Assembly: GCA_910586735.1 (NCBI GenBank)
Contig: CAJUJW010000023.1
Span: forward strand, 1 to 37,461
Direction of reading: 5' to 3'
DNA from: an uncultured Oscillibacter sp.
GTDB lineage: Bacteria > Bacillota > Clostridia > Oscillospirales > Oscillospiraceae
DNA: 37,461 bases
Each line of letters begins with the position of its first letter. Position 1 is the stretch's first letter. The translations under genes and the position numbers were made by a program. Below, piece by piece: positions 1 through 7,109 of the stretch. A model generated the notes under the pieces. That model had not been told where the DNA came from. It made no database searches and was given only the letters and a program-made list of their open reading frames with translations.

Positions 1-1
1 C

Positions 2-877
2 GGCTACCACGACTCCCAGCACTACACCTCCGCCTGGGACCTGTACCTCATCACCAAAGCCGCCCTGGAATACCCCATGTTCATGACCATCTGCGACGCC
101 AGCTCCCACACGGTCCCGGCCACCAACATGTCCGACGAGCGGGTGCTGAACAACACCAACTTCCTGATCCGAAGCGGCCGGGAATACTACAACGCCGATG
201 TCCACGGCGTCAAGACCGGGTCCCACTCGGCGGCGGGAAACTGCCTGGTCACCACGGCTCAGCACGCCAGAATGGACCTGCTCTGCGTCATCCTGGGGGC
301 GGACCGGACCCAGGACGAGAAGGGCACCTGGTGGACCTACAGCTTTGTGTACACCGACAAGCTCTACAACTGGGCCTTTGACAACTTCGCCTACCAGACG
401 GTCTTGAAGGAGGACGGCGTGGCCGGGGAGGCCCGGGTGGCCCTGTCCTCCAAGGACCACGTGACCCTCCGCCCCGCCAAAGCGGTGGAGCTTCTGCTGC
501 CCAAGGGGGTGGAGCTGGAGGAGCTGGAGAAACGCGTCGCCCTGAAAGCCGACCCGGCGGAGGCCCCCATTGAGGAGGGGGACGTGCTGGGCACTCTGAC
601 CGTCTCCCTGGACGGGGAGGAGCTGGCGGAGGTGGACCTGCTGGCCTTTACCAGCGTGGAGGCGTCCCGCCTGCGGATCTTCTGGCGGGACCTGAAAAAC
701 TTCTTCTCCACCGCCGCCGCCAAGACGGGGCTGATTGCCGCCGCGGTCCTGGCAGTGTTCTTCGGGGGCTGGAGGCTGCTGTTCAGCCGCCGCCGCTCCC
801 GCTATGGCGGCCGCCGGGGAGGCGGAGGAGGCGGAAGCCGCCGGGGAAGCTACCGGGGCAGCCGGAGGAGACGGTAA
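2..877 (+). CDS. D-alanyl-D-alanine carboxypeptidase, 3' part (5' end outside window)
   Basis: This is the C-terminal part of a low-molecular-weight penicillin-binding protein, which trims the terminal D-Ala from peptidoglycan pentapeptides outside the membrane. The reading frame is open from base 2, so the gene begins upstream; the SxxK and SxN motifs are not in the window. The third active-site motif, KTG, is visible at bases 212-220 in the context VKTGSHS. It is followed by a region with the length and character of the PBP5 C-terminal beta domain, then a hydrophobic segment (about bases 725-785) and a short tail very rich in Arg and Gly. A C-terminal membrane anchor is normal for DacA/DacF proteins; the long Arg/Gly tail is less usual and may bind wall or nucleic acid polyanions (inference). 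The gene ends just before a strong hairpin shared with the convergent lyase gene. The family is clear; which paralogue (dacA, dacB or dacF) cannot be decided. Confidence 0.88.
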   Translation, partial: GYHDSQHYTSAWDLYLITKAALEYPMFMTICDASSHTVPATNMSDERVLNNTNFLIRSGREYYNADVHGVKTGSHSAAGNCLVTTAQHARMDLLCVILGADRTQDEKGTWWTYSFVYTDKLYNWAFDNFAYQTVLKEDGVAGEARVALSSKDHVTLRPAKAVELLLPKGVELEELEKRVALKADPAEAPIEEGDVLGTLTVSLDGEELAEVDLLAFTSVEASRLRIFWRDLKNFFSTAAAKTGLIAAAVLAVFFGGWRLLFSRRRSRYGGRRGGGGGGSRRGSYRGSRRRR

Positions 878-882
878 GCGCA

Positions 883-916
883 AAAGAGGAGGCCGCCCCG
901 GGGCGGCCTCCTCTTT
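883..916. terminator. Bidirectional intrinsic terminator
   Basis: A perfect 34-base palindrome (arms meeting at 899/900) with a GC-rich core, A's on the left and T's on the right. It lies between two convergent genes, the carboxypeptidase (+) and the PLP lyase (-), and can serve both. Confidence 0.8.
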
Positions 917-932
917 CATTTTCAGGCGCGAG

Positions 933-2408
933 TTACAGATTCTTCAATACGCCGCTCTCTTCGTTGAACGCCTCGATGAGGGCGTCCAGGTCCTTGGCCT
1001 GGGCGTGGACCGCGTCCCAGGTGCCCTCGGTGTCGTACCACAGGGCGTTGAGCTCGTGCATGTCCTTCCCCTGCTGCTCCACCCAGGTGTAGTATTTCAG
1101 GTTGTGGACCCGCTTCCGGTCCGCGTAGGTCAGCTCCATGAGATTGTCCGTCTTGAGCCCCAGGATGTGGAGGCAGTGGTCCAGCCGGGCCTCGTGGACG
1201 CTGTAGGCCCCGTGGAGCTCGTTCAGCTCCTGGACGCGGCTCTGGTACATGACGGCGGAGTCCGTCAGAACGGTGCCCACCACGTCCCTGTCCGTGAACT
1301 CGTAGTACTTCGCCATCTTGATGCAGCACAGCACGTTGGCAATGCCGGAGATGCCCAGCCAGGTCAGCTTTTCCACCAGCGCCGGGTCCAGCTTGAGGGT
1401 GTGCAGCAGGTAGTCCTGGCCCTCCGGGGTGTTGAAGAGGCGCAGAAGCCGCTGGGAGTCCTCGTCGTCAATGGCGATGGCCATATCCGTATTTTTTACA
1501 TTGTGAATCCAGGGGATGTGCTTGTCTCCAATGCCCTCAATCCGGTGGCCCCCAAAGCCGTTGTTCAGGATGGTGGGGCACTGGAGGGCCTCGCCCACGC
1601 CCAGTTTCAGGTGGGGATAGCGCTCCTTGAGGAGGTCCCCGGCGCTCATGGTCCCGGCGGAGCCGGAGGTGAAGCAGGCCCCGGCGAAGCGCTCGCCCGG
1701 GCGTTTGACCGCCTCAAACACGTCGGCCAGGGCCGTACCCGTGACGTTGTAGTGCCAGAGGGGGTTCCCCATCTCCTCGAACTGGTTGAAAATCATGTAC
1801 TGGGGGTCCAGCTTCAGCTCGTTGGTCTTGTCGAAGATTTCCTTCACGTTGGACTCACAGCCGGGGGTGGCGATGACCTCCGCCCCGATTTCGTGGAGCC
1901 AGTCAAAGCGCTCCTGGCTCATCTCGGCGGGGAGAATGGCCACGCCCTGGGCCCCCAGCAGCTTGGAGTTGAAGGCGCCGCCCCGGCAGTAGTTGCCGGT
2001 GGAGGGCCAGACGGCCTTGTGCCTGTCCACGTCGAACTGCCCCGTCACCAGCCGGGGGGCCAGGCAGCCGAAGGAGGCCCCTACCTTGTGGCAGCCCGTG
2101 GGGAACCACTTGCCCACCATGGCGATGATACGGCAGGGCACGCCGGTGAGCTCCGGCGGCAGCTCGATATAGTTGGGCACGGCCTGGAAGAGGCCGCCGG
2201 ACTCCTTGGCCTCGTTCTTCCAGGTGACCCGGAAGAGGTTCAGGGGGTTCACGTCCCAGAGGCCCACGGATTTCAGCTTGTCCTGAACCTTGCCGGGGAT
2301 GGTCTCCGGGTGCTGCATCTGGGCGATGGTGGGAATGAGGATGTTGTTTTCCCGGGCTTTTTTCAGGTTGTGCTCCAGCCCCTGGCGGTTGATGGTGAGA
2401 TCGATCAT
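933..2408 (-). CDS. PLP-dependent fold-type II lyase of the cysteine synthase/diaminopropionate lyase superfamily, in a yge-type cluster
   Basis: A 491-residue pyridoxal-phosphate enzyme. The likely Schiff-base lysine is K108 in CHKVGASF, the substrate-loop motif STGNY is at 136-140, and a Ser/Gly-rich phosphate-binding loop TSGSAGT is at 247-253. These are marks of the tryptophan synthase beta/threonine deaminase fold. In E. coli the equivalent place beside ygeY and ygeW is held by ygeX, 2,3-diaminopropionate ammonia-lyase, of about 400 residues. This protein is about 90 residues longer and I do not recognise it as YgeX. It may do the same job (deaminating a diamino acid to pyruvate and ammonia) or act on a related amino acid; this is inferred from context. 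The ATG has a good AGGAGG-type site lying inside the end of the regulator gene, one base away, so the two are co-transcribed with the regulator first. The gene ends at the shared terminator. Confidence 0.85.
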   Translation of the reverse strand: MIDLTINRQGLEHNLKKARENNILIPTIAQMQHPETIPGKVQDKLKSVGLWDVNPLNLFRVTWKNEAKESGGLFQAVPNYIELPPELTGVPCRIIAMVGKWFPTGCHKVGASFGCLAPRLVTGQFDVDRHKAVWPSTGNYCRGGAFNSKLLGAQGVAILPAEMSQERFDWLHEIGAEVIATPGCESNVKEIFDKTNELKLDPQYMIFNQFEEMGNPLWHYNVTGTALADVFEAVKRPGERFAGACFTSGSAGTMSAGDLLKERYPHLKLGVGEALQCPTILNNGFGGHRIEGIGDKHIPWIHNVKNTDMAIAIDDEDSQRLLRLFNTPEGQDYLLHTLKLDPALVEKLTWLGISGIANVLCCIKMAKYYEFTDRDVVGTVLTDSAVMYQSRVQELNELHGAYSVHEARLDHCLHILGLKTDNLMELTYADRKRVHNLKYYTWVEQQGKDMHELNALWYDTEGTWDAVHAQAKDLDALIEAFNEESGVLKNL

Positions 2409-2409
2409 G

Positions 2410-3102
2410 TCAATTGCCCTCCTGTTTATTCATATCAATATAGGAATACAGGGTATACTTGGAAATGCCGAAATACTTGGCCACCTTGTCCCCGGATTTC
2501 GTAATGAGAAAGGCCCCGTTCTGGCTGAGGAACTGGATGGCTTTCACCTTGTCCTCCTTGTTCATCACGGCGGCTGGCTTCCCCACCAGGGCCACGGACT
2601 GCTGGATCAGCTCGTCCAGCAGGTCGTTGACATTGGTGATTCTCTCCGGCTCGGCGGGGACCTCCTCCCCGGTGGAGACCAGGTCGTGGAGGGCCTCCTC
2701 CATGAGGATGAGGCGGGAAATGTCGTAGTTGATGGCCAGGATGGCGGAGACCTTCCCCTTCCGGTCCCGGATATAGACGGTGGAGGATTTGAGAATCTTC
2801 CCGTCCGGCGTCTTGGTGAGGTAGCACAGGTGGTCCTTGGGCTCCGGGTCCTGGGTGCGCAGCTGCTCCATCACCACGTTGGACGCCCCGTCCCCCACCT
2901 TCCGCCCGGACACGTGCCCGTTGGCGATGAAGACGATGGAGCGGTCCGGGTCCCGGCTCAGATCGTGGATGGCCACCTCGCAGCTGCCGCCAAACTGTGC
3001 GGCAATGCCGGCGGCCACCTGGCGCAGAAGGTCCAGCTTGCTGTTTTCCGTGGGTGATCCCCCCTTTTCAGGCTGTTTTTTTGGATAAAGCCACCGATTC
3101 AC
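2410..3102 (-). CDS. YheO/DauR-like PAS-HTH transcriptional regulator of the yge cluster
   Basis: About 230 residues. The N-terminal two thirds (about residues 25-135) resemble the YheO-like PAS domain, with the phrases CEVAIHDL, HVSGRKVGD and KSSTVYIRD. The C-terminal region (about 170-225) resembles the HTH_22 domain, ending in KYFGISKYTLYSYID. DauR, a family member, controls D-arginine catabolism in Pseudomonas, so control of amino acid or ureide breakdown fits. It is the first gene of a leftward pair with the PLP lyase and is divergent from ygeY. The start is uncertain. The longest frame begins at a GTG at 3102, but the candidate promoter (-10 at 3109-3114) would start transcription on or next to that codon. 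Family similarity begins near residue 23, just after a G-rich stretch that could act as a ribosome site for a non-canonical start. The ligand is unknown. Confidence 0.85.
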   Translation of the reverse strand: MNRWLYPKKQPEKGGSPTENSKLDLLRQVAAGIAAQFGGSCEVAIHDLSRDPDRSIVFIANGHVSGRKVGDGASNVVMEQLRTQDPEPKDHLCYLTKTPDGKILKSSTVYIRDRKGKVSAILAINYDISRLILMEEALHDLVSTGEEVPAEPERITNVNDLLDELIQQSVALVGKPAAVMNKEDKVKAIQFLSQNGAFLITKSGDKVAKYFGISKYTLYSYIDMNKQEGN

Positions 3103-3108
3103 AATAGC

Positions 3109-3137
3109 ATCATACCACAGTCATTGGAAGAAATCAA
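3109..3137 (-). promoter_or_regulatory. Sigma-A-type promoter for the regulator-lyase operon
   Basis: On the minus strand there is a TTGATT -35 (3132-3137), a 17-base spacer and a TATGAT -10 (3109-3114). The predicted start of transcription falls at about 3101-3103, that is on the GTG taken as the start of the regulator. Confidence 0.65.
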
Positions 3138-3145
3138 CATCAATT

Positions 3146-3176
3146 CAAAAAATTTTTTTGGTTTTCAAAAATTTTG
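3146..3176. promoter_or_regulatory. Paired A/T palindromes, candidate operators
   Basis: Two short palindromes of the form CAAAA...TTTTG lie at 3146-3160 and 3166-3176, with centres about 18 bases apart, between the two divergent promoters. The second ends one base before the -35 of the ygeY promoter. They are obvious candidate binding sites for the adjacent PAS-HTH regulator, but A/T tracts can also simply be UP elements. Confidence 0.4.
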
Positions 3177-3177
3177 T

Positions 3178-3205
3178 TTGACAACGGGAAATCTTGTGAT
3201 ATGAT
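3178..3205 (+). promoter_or_regulatory. Consensus sigma-A promoter for ygeY-ygeW-arcC
   Basis: There is a perfect TTGACA -35 (3178-3183), a 16-base spacer and a TATGAT -10 (3200-3205), with A/T tracts directly upstream. The transcript would start near 3212, giving a leader of about 60 bases before the ygeY ATG. Confidence 0.75.
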
Positions 3206-3273
3206 AAGGCTGTAAGGAACAGACGGTGAAAACGCGAAGCCGTCAAAATAAAAATAAAATGGAGGTCTGCATC

Positions 3274-4686
3274 ATGGATTTCGAGAAGATCAAGTCTGCG
3301 GCGGAGGGCTACAAGGCGGAGATGTCCCGGTTCCTGCGGGACATGATTTCTCACCCCAGCGAGAGCTGCGAGGAAAAAGAAGTGGTCATGTGCATCAAGG
3401 CCGAGATGGAAAAGCTGGGCTTTGACCAGGTGGAGATCGACGGCCTGGGCAACGTCATCGGCTGGATGGGCCAGGGCGAAAAAATCATCGCCATCGACTC
3501 CCACATCGACACCGTGGGAATCGGAAACATCGACAACTGGGAAGCGGACCCCTACAAGGGCTATGAGACGGAGGACATCATCTTCGGCCGGGGCGGCAGC
3601 GACCAGGAGGGCGGCATGGCCTCCGCCGTCTACGGGGCCAAAATCATGAAGGACCTGGGGCTCATCCCCGAGGGCTACAAAATCATGGTGGTGGGCTCTG
3701 TTCAGGAGGAGGACTGCGACGGCATGTGCTGGCAGTACATCGTCAACAAATACTTCCAGGGACCCGAGGACGCCCGGAACAAAATCGAGTTCGTCATCTC
3801 CACTGAGCCCACCGACGGCGGCATCTACCGGGGCCACCGGGGCCGCATGGAGATCCGGGTGGACGTGAAGGGCGTTTCCTGCCACGGCTCCGCCCCCCAC
3901 CGGGGCGACAACGCCATCTACAAGATGGCCGACATCCTCCAGGACGTGCGGGCCCTGAATGAAAACGGCGACGGCCCCTCCAACGTTGTCAAGGGCCTGG
4001 TGAAGATGCTGAACCCGGAGTTCAACCCCGCGCACTACGAGGACGCCCAGTTCCTGGGCCGGGGCACCTGCACCACCAGCCAGATTTTCTACACCTCCCC
4101 CAGCCGCTGCGCCGTGGCAGACAGCTGCTCCATCTCCATCGACCGGCGCATGACCGCCGGGGAGACCTGGGACTCCTGCCTGGAGGAAATCCGCCAGCTG
4201 CCCAGCGTGAAGAAATACGGGGACGACGTGAAGGTCTCCATGTACATGTACGACCGCCCCGCCTGGACGGGAACCGTCTATGAAACGGAGTGCTTCTTCC
4301 CCACCTGGATCAACAAGGCCGGCGCGGCCCACGTCCAGGCCCTGGTGGACGCCCACCACGCCCTGTGGGGCGAGGAGCGCATCGGCCACGCCGACGAGGA
4401 CCCCAAGAAGGACGCCATGCACCTGCGCACCGGCCGCCCCCTGACGGACAAGTGGACCTTCTCCACCAACTGCGTGTCCATCCAGGGCCGGTACGGCATC
4501 CCCTGCGTAGGCTTCGGCCCCGGCGCGGAGAGCCAGGCCCACGCCCCCAATGAGATTACCTGGAAGCAGGACCTGGTGACCTGCGCCGCCCTGTACGCAG
4601 CCGCCATCCCCCTGTACAAGCCGGAGAACAAGACCGCCGACGTGACGGAGTTCCGCCAGAGCCTGACGGACAACGACATCAAATAA
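3274..4686 (+). CDS. ygeY: YgeY-family M20 metallohydrolase (selenium-metabolism-linked hydrolase)
   Basis: A 470-residue zinc-dependent hydrolase of the M20/ArgE/DapE family, matching the YgeY subfamily that occurs with ygeW, ygfK and ssnA in purine-catabolic clusters. Metal ligands and catalytic residues are visible: H77 and D79 in SHIDT, D110 in GRGGSDQEGG, and the E145-E146 pair in QEEDCDG. The lid/dimer domain follows from about residue 190. It is proposed to cleave an amide or ureido bond in the last steps of purine ring breakdown; the exact substrate is not shown by the sequence. The start is the ATG at 3274, with GGAGG eight bases upstream; an in-frame GTG at 3226 has no such site. 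It is the first gene after the consensus promoter and is separated from ygeW by about 200 bases holding a palindromic repeat. Confidence 0.92.
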   Translation: MDFEKIKSAAEGYKAEMSRFLRDMISHPSESCEEKEVVMCIKAEMEKLGFDQVEIDGLGNVIGWMGQGEKIIAIDSHIDTVGIGNIDNWEADPYKGYETEDIIFGRGGSDQEGGMASAVYGAKIMKDLGLIPEGYKIMVVGSVQEEDCDGMCWQYIVNKYFQGPEDARNKIEFVISTEPTDGGIYRGHRGRMEIRVDVKGVSCHGSAPHRGDNAIYKMADILQDVRALNENGDGPSNVVKGLVKMLNPEFNPAHYEDAQFLGRGTCTTSQIFYTSPSRCAVADSCSISIDRRMTAGETWDSCLEEIRQLPSVKKYGDDVKVSMYMYDRPAWTGTVYETECFFPTWINKAGAAHVQALVDAHHALWGEERIGHADEDPKKDAMHLRTGRPLTDKWTFSTNCVSIQGRYGIPCVGFGPGAESQAHAPNEITWKQDLVTCAALYAAAIPLYKPENKTADVTEFRQSLTDNDIK

Positions 4687-4704
4687 ATTTTTCGGTAAAT
4701 CACC

Positions 4705-4838
4705 CCGTAGGGGACGGCCCCCTGGCCGTCCCGTTCCCCCCAGAACCACCGCAAAACGGGAAACGGTCCCATGCGAGGGACGAAATGCCGCACAGGGGCA
4801 AGGCGGGGACGGGCCGCCGAGGGCGGCGGCCCCTACGG
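4705..4838. repeat. Palindromic REP/MITE-like element with CCGTAGGGG terminal inverted repeats
   Basis: The gap between ygeY and ygeW (4687-4890) holds a 134-base element that begins with CCGTAGGGG (4705-4713) and ends with its complement CCCCTACGG (4830-4838). Just inside each end is a GC-rich hairpin: 4711-4719 with 4724-4732, and 4811-4819 with 4824-4832. There is no convincing gene in it. A related single unit is present at 29304-29330. The form is that of a paired REP element or a tiny non-autonomous transposable element. Lying inside an operon, its hairpins may also alter the ygeY/ygeW message ratio. Confidence 0.65.
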
Positions 4839-4890
4839 TTTCCACCTGTTGAAGCCGGGACACCAAATAAAAAATAAGGAGATTATTCAT

Positions 4891-6081
4891 ATGTCTAAGA
4901 CCATCGAGCTGGCGCAGCACCTGGAAAAGCTGCACATCAACAACATGTACAAGTCCGACTTCTACTGGACCTGGGACAAGACCGACGAGGAGCTGGACGC
5001 CATCTTCACCGTGGCCGACGCCCTCCGGGACCTCCGGGAGCGGAACAAGTCCACCCGCATCTTTGACTCGGGCCTCGGTATTTCCATCTTCCGGGATAAC
5101 TCCACTCGGACCCGCTTCTCCTTTGCCTCCGCCTGCAACCTGCTGGGTCTGACCGTCCAGGACCTGGATGAGAAGAAGTCCCAGATCGCCCACGGCGAGA
5201 CCGTCCGGGAGACCGCTAACATGGTGTCCTTCATGGCCGACGTCATCGGCATCCGGGACGACATGTTCATCGGCGAGGGCCACAAGTACCAGAAGACCTT
5301 CATGGACGCCGTGAAGGAGGGCTACCGGGACGGCATCCTGGAGCAGCAGCCCACCCTGGTGAACCTCCAGTGCGACGTGGACCACCCCACCCAGTGCATG
5401 GCCGACATGCTCCACATCATCCACCAGTTCGGCGGCGTGGAAAACCTCAAGGGCAAGAAAATCGCCATGACCTGGGCCTACTCCCCTTCCTACGGCAAGC
5501 CCCTCTCCGTGCCCCAGGGCGTCATCGGACTCATGACCCGCTTCGGCATGGACGTGGTCCTGGCCCATCCCGAGGGCTATGATGTCATGCCCGAGGTGGA
5601 GGAGATCGCCCGGAAAAACGCCGCCGCCACCGGCGGAAGCTACAAAAAGGTCGCGACGATGGAAGCGGCCTTCCAGGACGCGGACATCGTGTATCCCAAG
5701 AGCTGGGCCCCCTTCGCCGCCATGGAGGAGCGCACCAGGCTCTACCAGGCCGGAGACCAGGCGGGCATCGACGCCCTGGAGCAGAAGCTCCTGGCCCAGA
5801 ACGCCCAGCACAAGGACTGGACCTGCTCTGAGGAGATGATGAAGAAGACCCGGAACGGCTCCGCCCTGTACCTCCACTGCCTCCCCGCCGACATCACCGG
5901 CCTCAGCTGCCCCGAGGGCGAGGTGGACAACTCCGTGTTTGACCGTTATCTGGTCCCCCTGTACAAGCAGGCCAGCTTCAAGCCCTATATCATCGCGGCC
6001 ATGATCATGATGAGCAAGGTCAAGGACCCCGTGTCCGCCCTGATGGCTCTGGACGCCGCCGATAAGCGTAAGTTCTTCTAA
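4891..6081 (+). CDS. ygeW: Knotted carbamoyltransferase YgeW
   Basis: A 396-residue member of the aspartate/ornithine carbamoyltransferase superfamily, of the length I recall for E. coli YgeW. The carbamoyl-phosphate-binding motif STRTR is at 71-75, HPTQ at 165-168 and HCLP at 329-332. YgeW-type enzymes are thought to run in the catabolic direction here, phosphorolysing a ureido compound to carbamoyl phosphate, which the next gene converts to ATP, CO2 and ammonia; the true substrate is inferred from clusters linked to purine breakdown. The start at 4891 has an AAGGAG site nine bases upstream; an in-frame start at 4771 would place translation inside the repeat element and is unlikely. The arcC ribosome site overlaps this gene's stop codon, so the two are translated together. 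Confidence 0.93.
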   Translation: MSKTIELAQHLEKLHINNMYKSDFYWTWDKTDEELDAIFTVADALRDLRERNKSTRIFDSGLGISIFRDNSTRTRFSFASACNLLGLTVQDLDEKKSQIAHGETVRETANMVSFMADVIGIRDDMFIGEGHKYQKTFMDAVKEGYRDGILEQQPTLVNLQCDVDHPTQCMADMLHIIHQFGGVENLKGKKIAMTWAYSPSYGKPLSVPQGVIGLMTRFGMDVVLAHPEGYDVMPEVEEIARKNAAATGGSYKKVATMEAAFQDADIVYPKSWAPFAAMEERTRLYQAGDQAGIDALEQKLLAQNAQHKDWTCSEEMMKKTRNGSALYLHCLPADITGLSCPEGEVDNSVFDRYLVPLYKQASFKPYIIAAMIMMSKVKDPVSALMALDAADKRKFF

Positions 6082-6094
6082 GGAGCCGTGCGTC

Positions 6095-7036
6095 ATGGGT
6101 AAACGTATCGTAGTCGCCCTGGGCGGCAACGCCCTGGGCAGCAATCTGCCGGAACAGATGGTTGCGGTCAAGCAGACGGCCAAGGCCATTGTGGATCTGA
6201 TTGAACAGGGGCACCAGGTGGTCATCGCCCACGGCAACGGCCCCCAGGTGGGCATGATTCAAAACGCCATGACCGAGCTGACCCGGTCGGACCCCGAGAA
6301 GTACATTCCCTGCCCCCTGTCCGTGTGCGTGGCCATGAGCCAGGGCTACATCGGCTACGACCTTCAGAACGGCCTGCGGGAGGAGCTGCTGGACCGCGGC
6401 ATCAACAAGGGGGTTGCCACCGTGCTCACCCAGGTGGAGGTGGACCCCCACGACCCCGCCTTCCAGAATCCCACCAAGCCCATCGGCGCTTTCATGACCA
6501 AGGAAGAGGCCGACGCCCTGGTGAAGGAGCGGGACTACAAGGTGGTGGAGGACGCCGGGCGGGGCTACCGCCGGGTGGTGGCCTCTCCCAAGCCGGTGTC
6601 CATTGTGGAAATCCAGTCCATTCACGACATGGTGGAGGCGGGCCTGGTGGTGGTGGCCTGCGGCGGCGGCGGCATCCCCGTCTTCAAGACCGAGGGGCAC
6701 CACCTCAAGGGCGCCGCGGCGGTCATCGACAAGGACTTTGCCAGCGAGGTGCTGGCGGAGGAGCTGGACGCCGACGTGCTGATCATCCTCACCGCCGTGG
6801 AGAAGGTGGCCGTGAACTTCGGCAAGCCGGACCAGCGCTGGCTGGACAGCCTGACCCCGGAGGAGGCCCGGAACTACATGGACGAGGGCCAGTTCGCCCC
6901 CGGCTCCATGCTGCCCAAGGTACAGGCGGCGGTGAAGTTCGCCGAATCCCGGCCGGGCCGGCAGGCCCTGATTACCCTGCTGGAGAAGGCGGGGGCCGGC
7001 GTCGCCGGAGAGACCGGCACCACCATCTCCCTTTGA
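6095..7036 (+). CDS. arcC: Carbamate kinase
   Basis: A 313-residue amino acid kinase family protein. It opens with the family signature VVALGGNAL and keeps the nucleotide/phosphate-binding phrases HGNGPQVG and ACGGGGIPV. It transfers phosphate from carbamoyl phosphate to ADP, so the pathway yields ATP by substrate-level phosphorylation in the cytoplasm. The AAGGAG ribosome site overlaps the ygeW stop codon, and the gene ends about 20 bases before an intrinsic terminator. E. coli has a paralogue, yqeA, in the same cluster position, so this copy is probably dedicated to the cluster and not to arginine deiminase; no arcA or arcB is visible here. Confidence 0.95.
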   Translation: MGKRIVVALGGNALGSNLPEQMVAVKQTAKAIVDLIEQGHQVVIAHGNGPQVGMIQNAMTELTRSDPEKYIPCPLSVCVAMSQGYIGYDLQNGLREELLDRGINKGVATVLTQVEVDPHDPAFQNPTKPIGAFMTKEEADALVKERDYKVVEDAGRGYRRVVASPKPVSIVEIQSIHDMVEAGLVVVACGGGGIPVFKTEGHHLKGAAAVIDKDFASEVLAEELDADVLIILTAVEKVAVNFGKPDQRWLDSLTPEEARNYMDEGQFAPGSMLPKVQAAVKFAESRPGRQALITLLEKAGAGVAGETGTTISL

Positions 7037-7056
7037 GGGACGCGCTGAACAGGTGA

Positions 7057-7087
7057 AAAAGGACCGCCCCAGCGGGGCGGTCCTTTT
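7057..7087. terminator. Intrinsic terminator, usable from both sides
   Basis: A ten-base-pair GC stem (7061-7070 with 7074-7083, loop AGC) is flanked by A's on the left and TTTT on the right. It separates arcC (+) from the convergent SLH-CAP gene (-). Confidence 0.85.
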
Positions 7088-7109
7088 GTTCTCTTGGAAT
7101 GCCAGGCTC

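Noticed and set aside
735..2504. Long plus-strand frame opposite the PLP lyase
   Set aside because: It crosses a strong terminator and lies over a clear enzyme gene; no family features.
4771..4890. Forty-residue N-terminal extension of YgeW
   Set aside because: It lies in the palindromic repeat and has no ribosome site; the ATG at 4891 has a good one and gives the normal family length.
3145..6255. Minus-strand frame of over 1000 codons across ygeY and ygeW
   Set aside because: It is the shadow of two well-supported genes in GC-rich DNA, is rich in His, Val, Gly and Leu from reversed codons, and matches no family.
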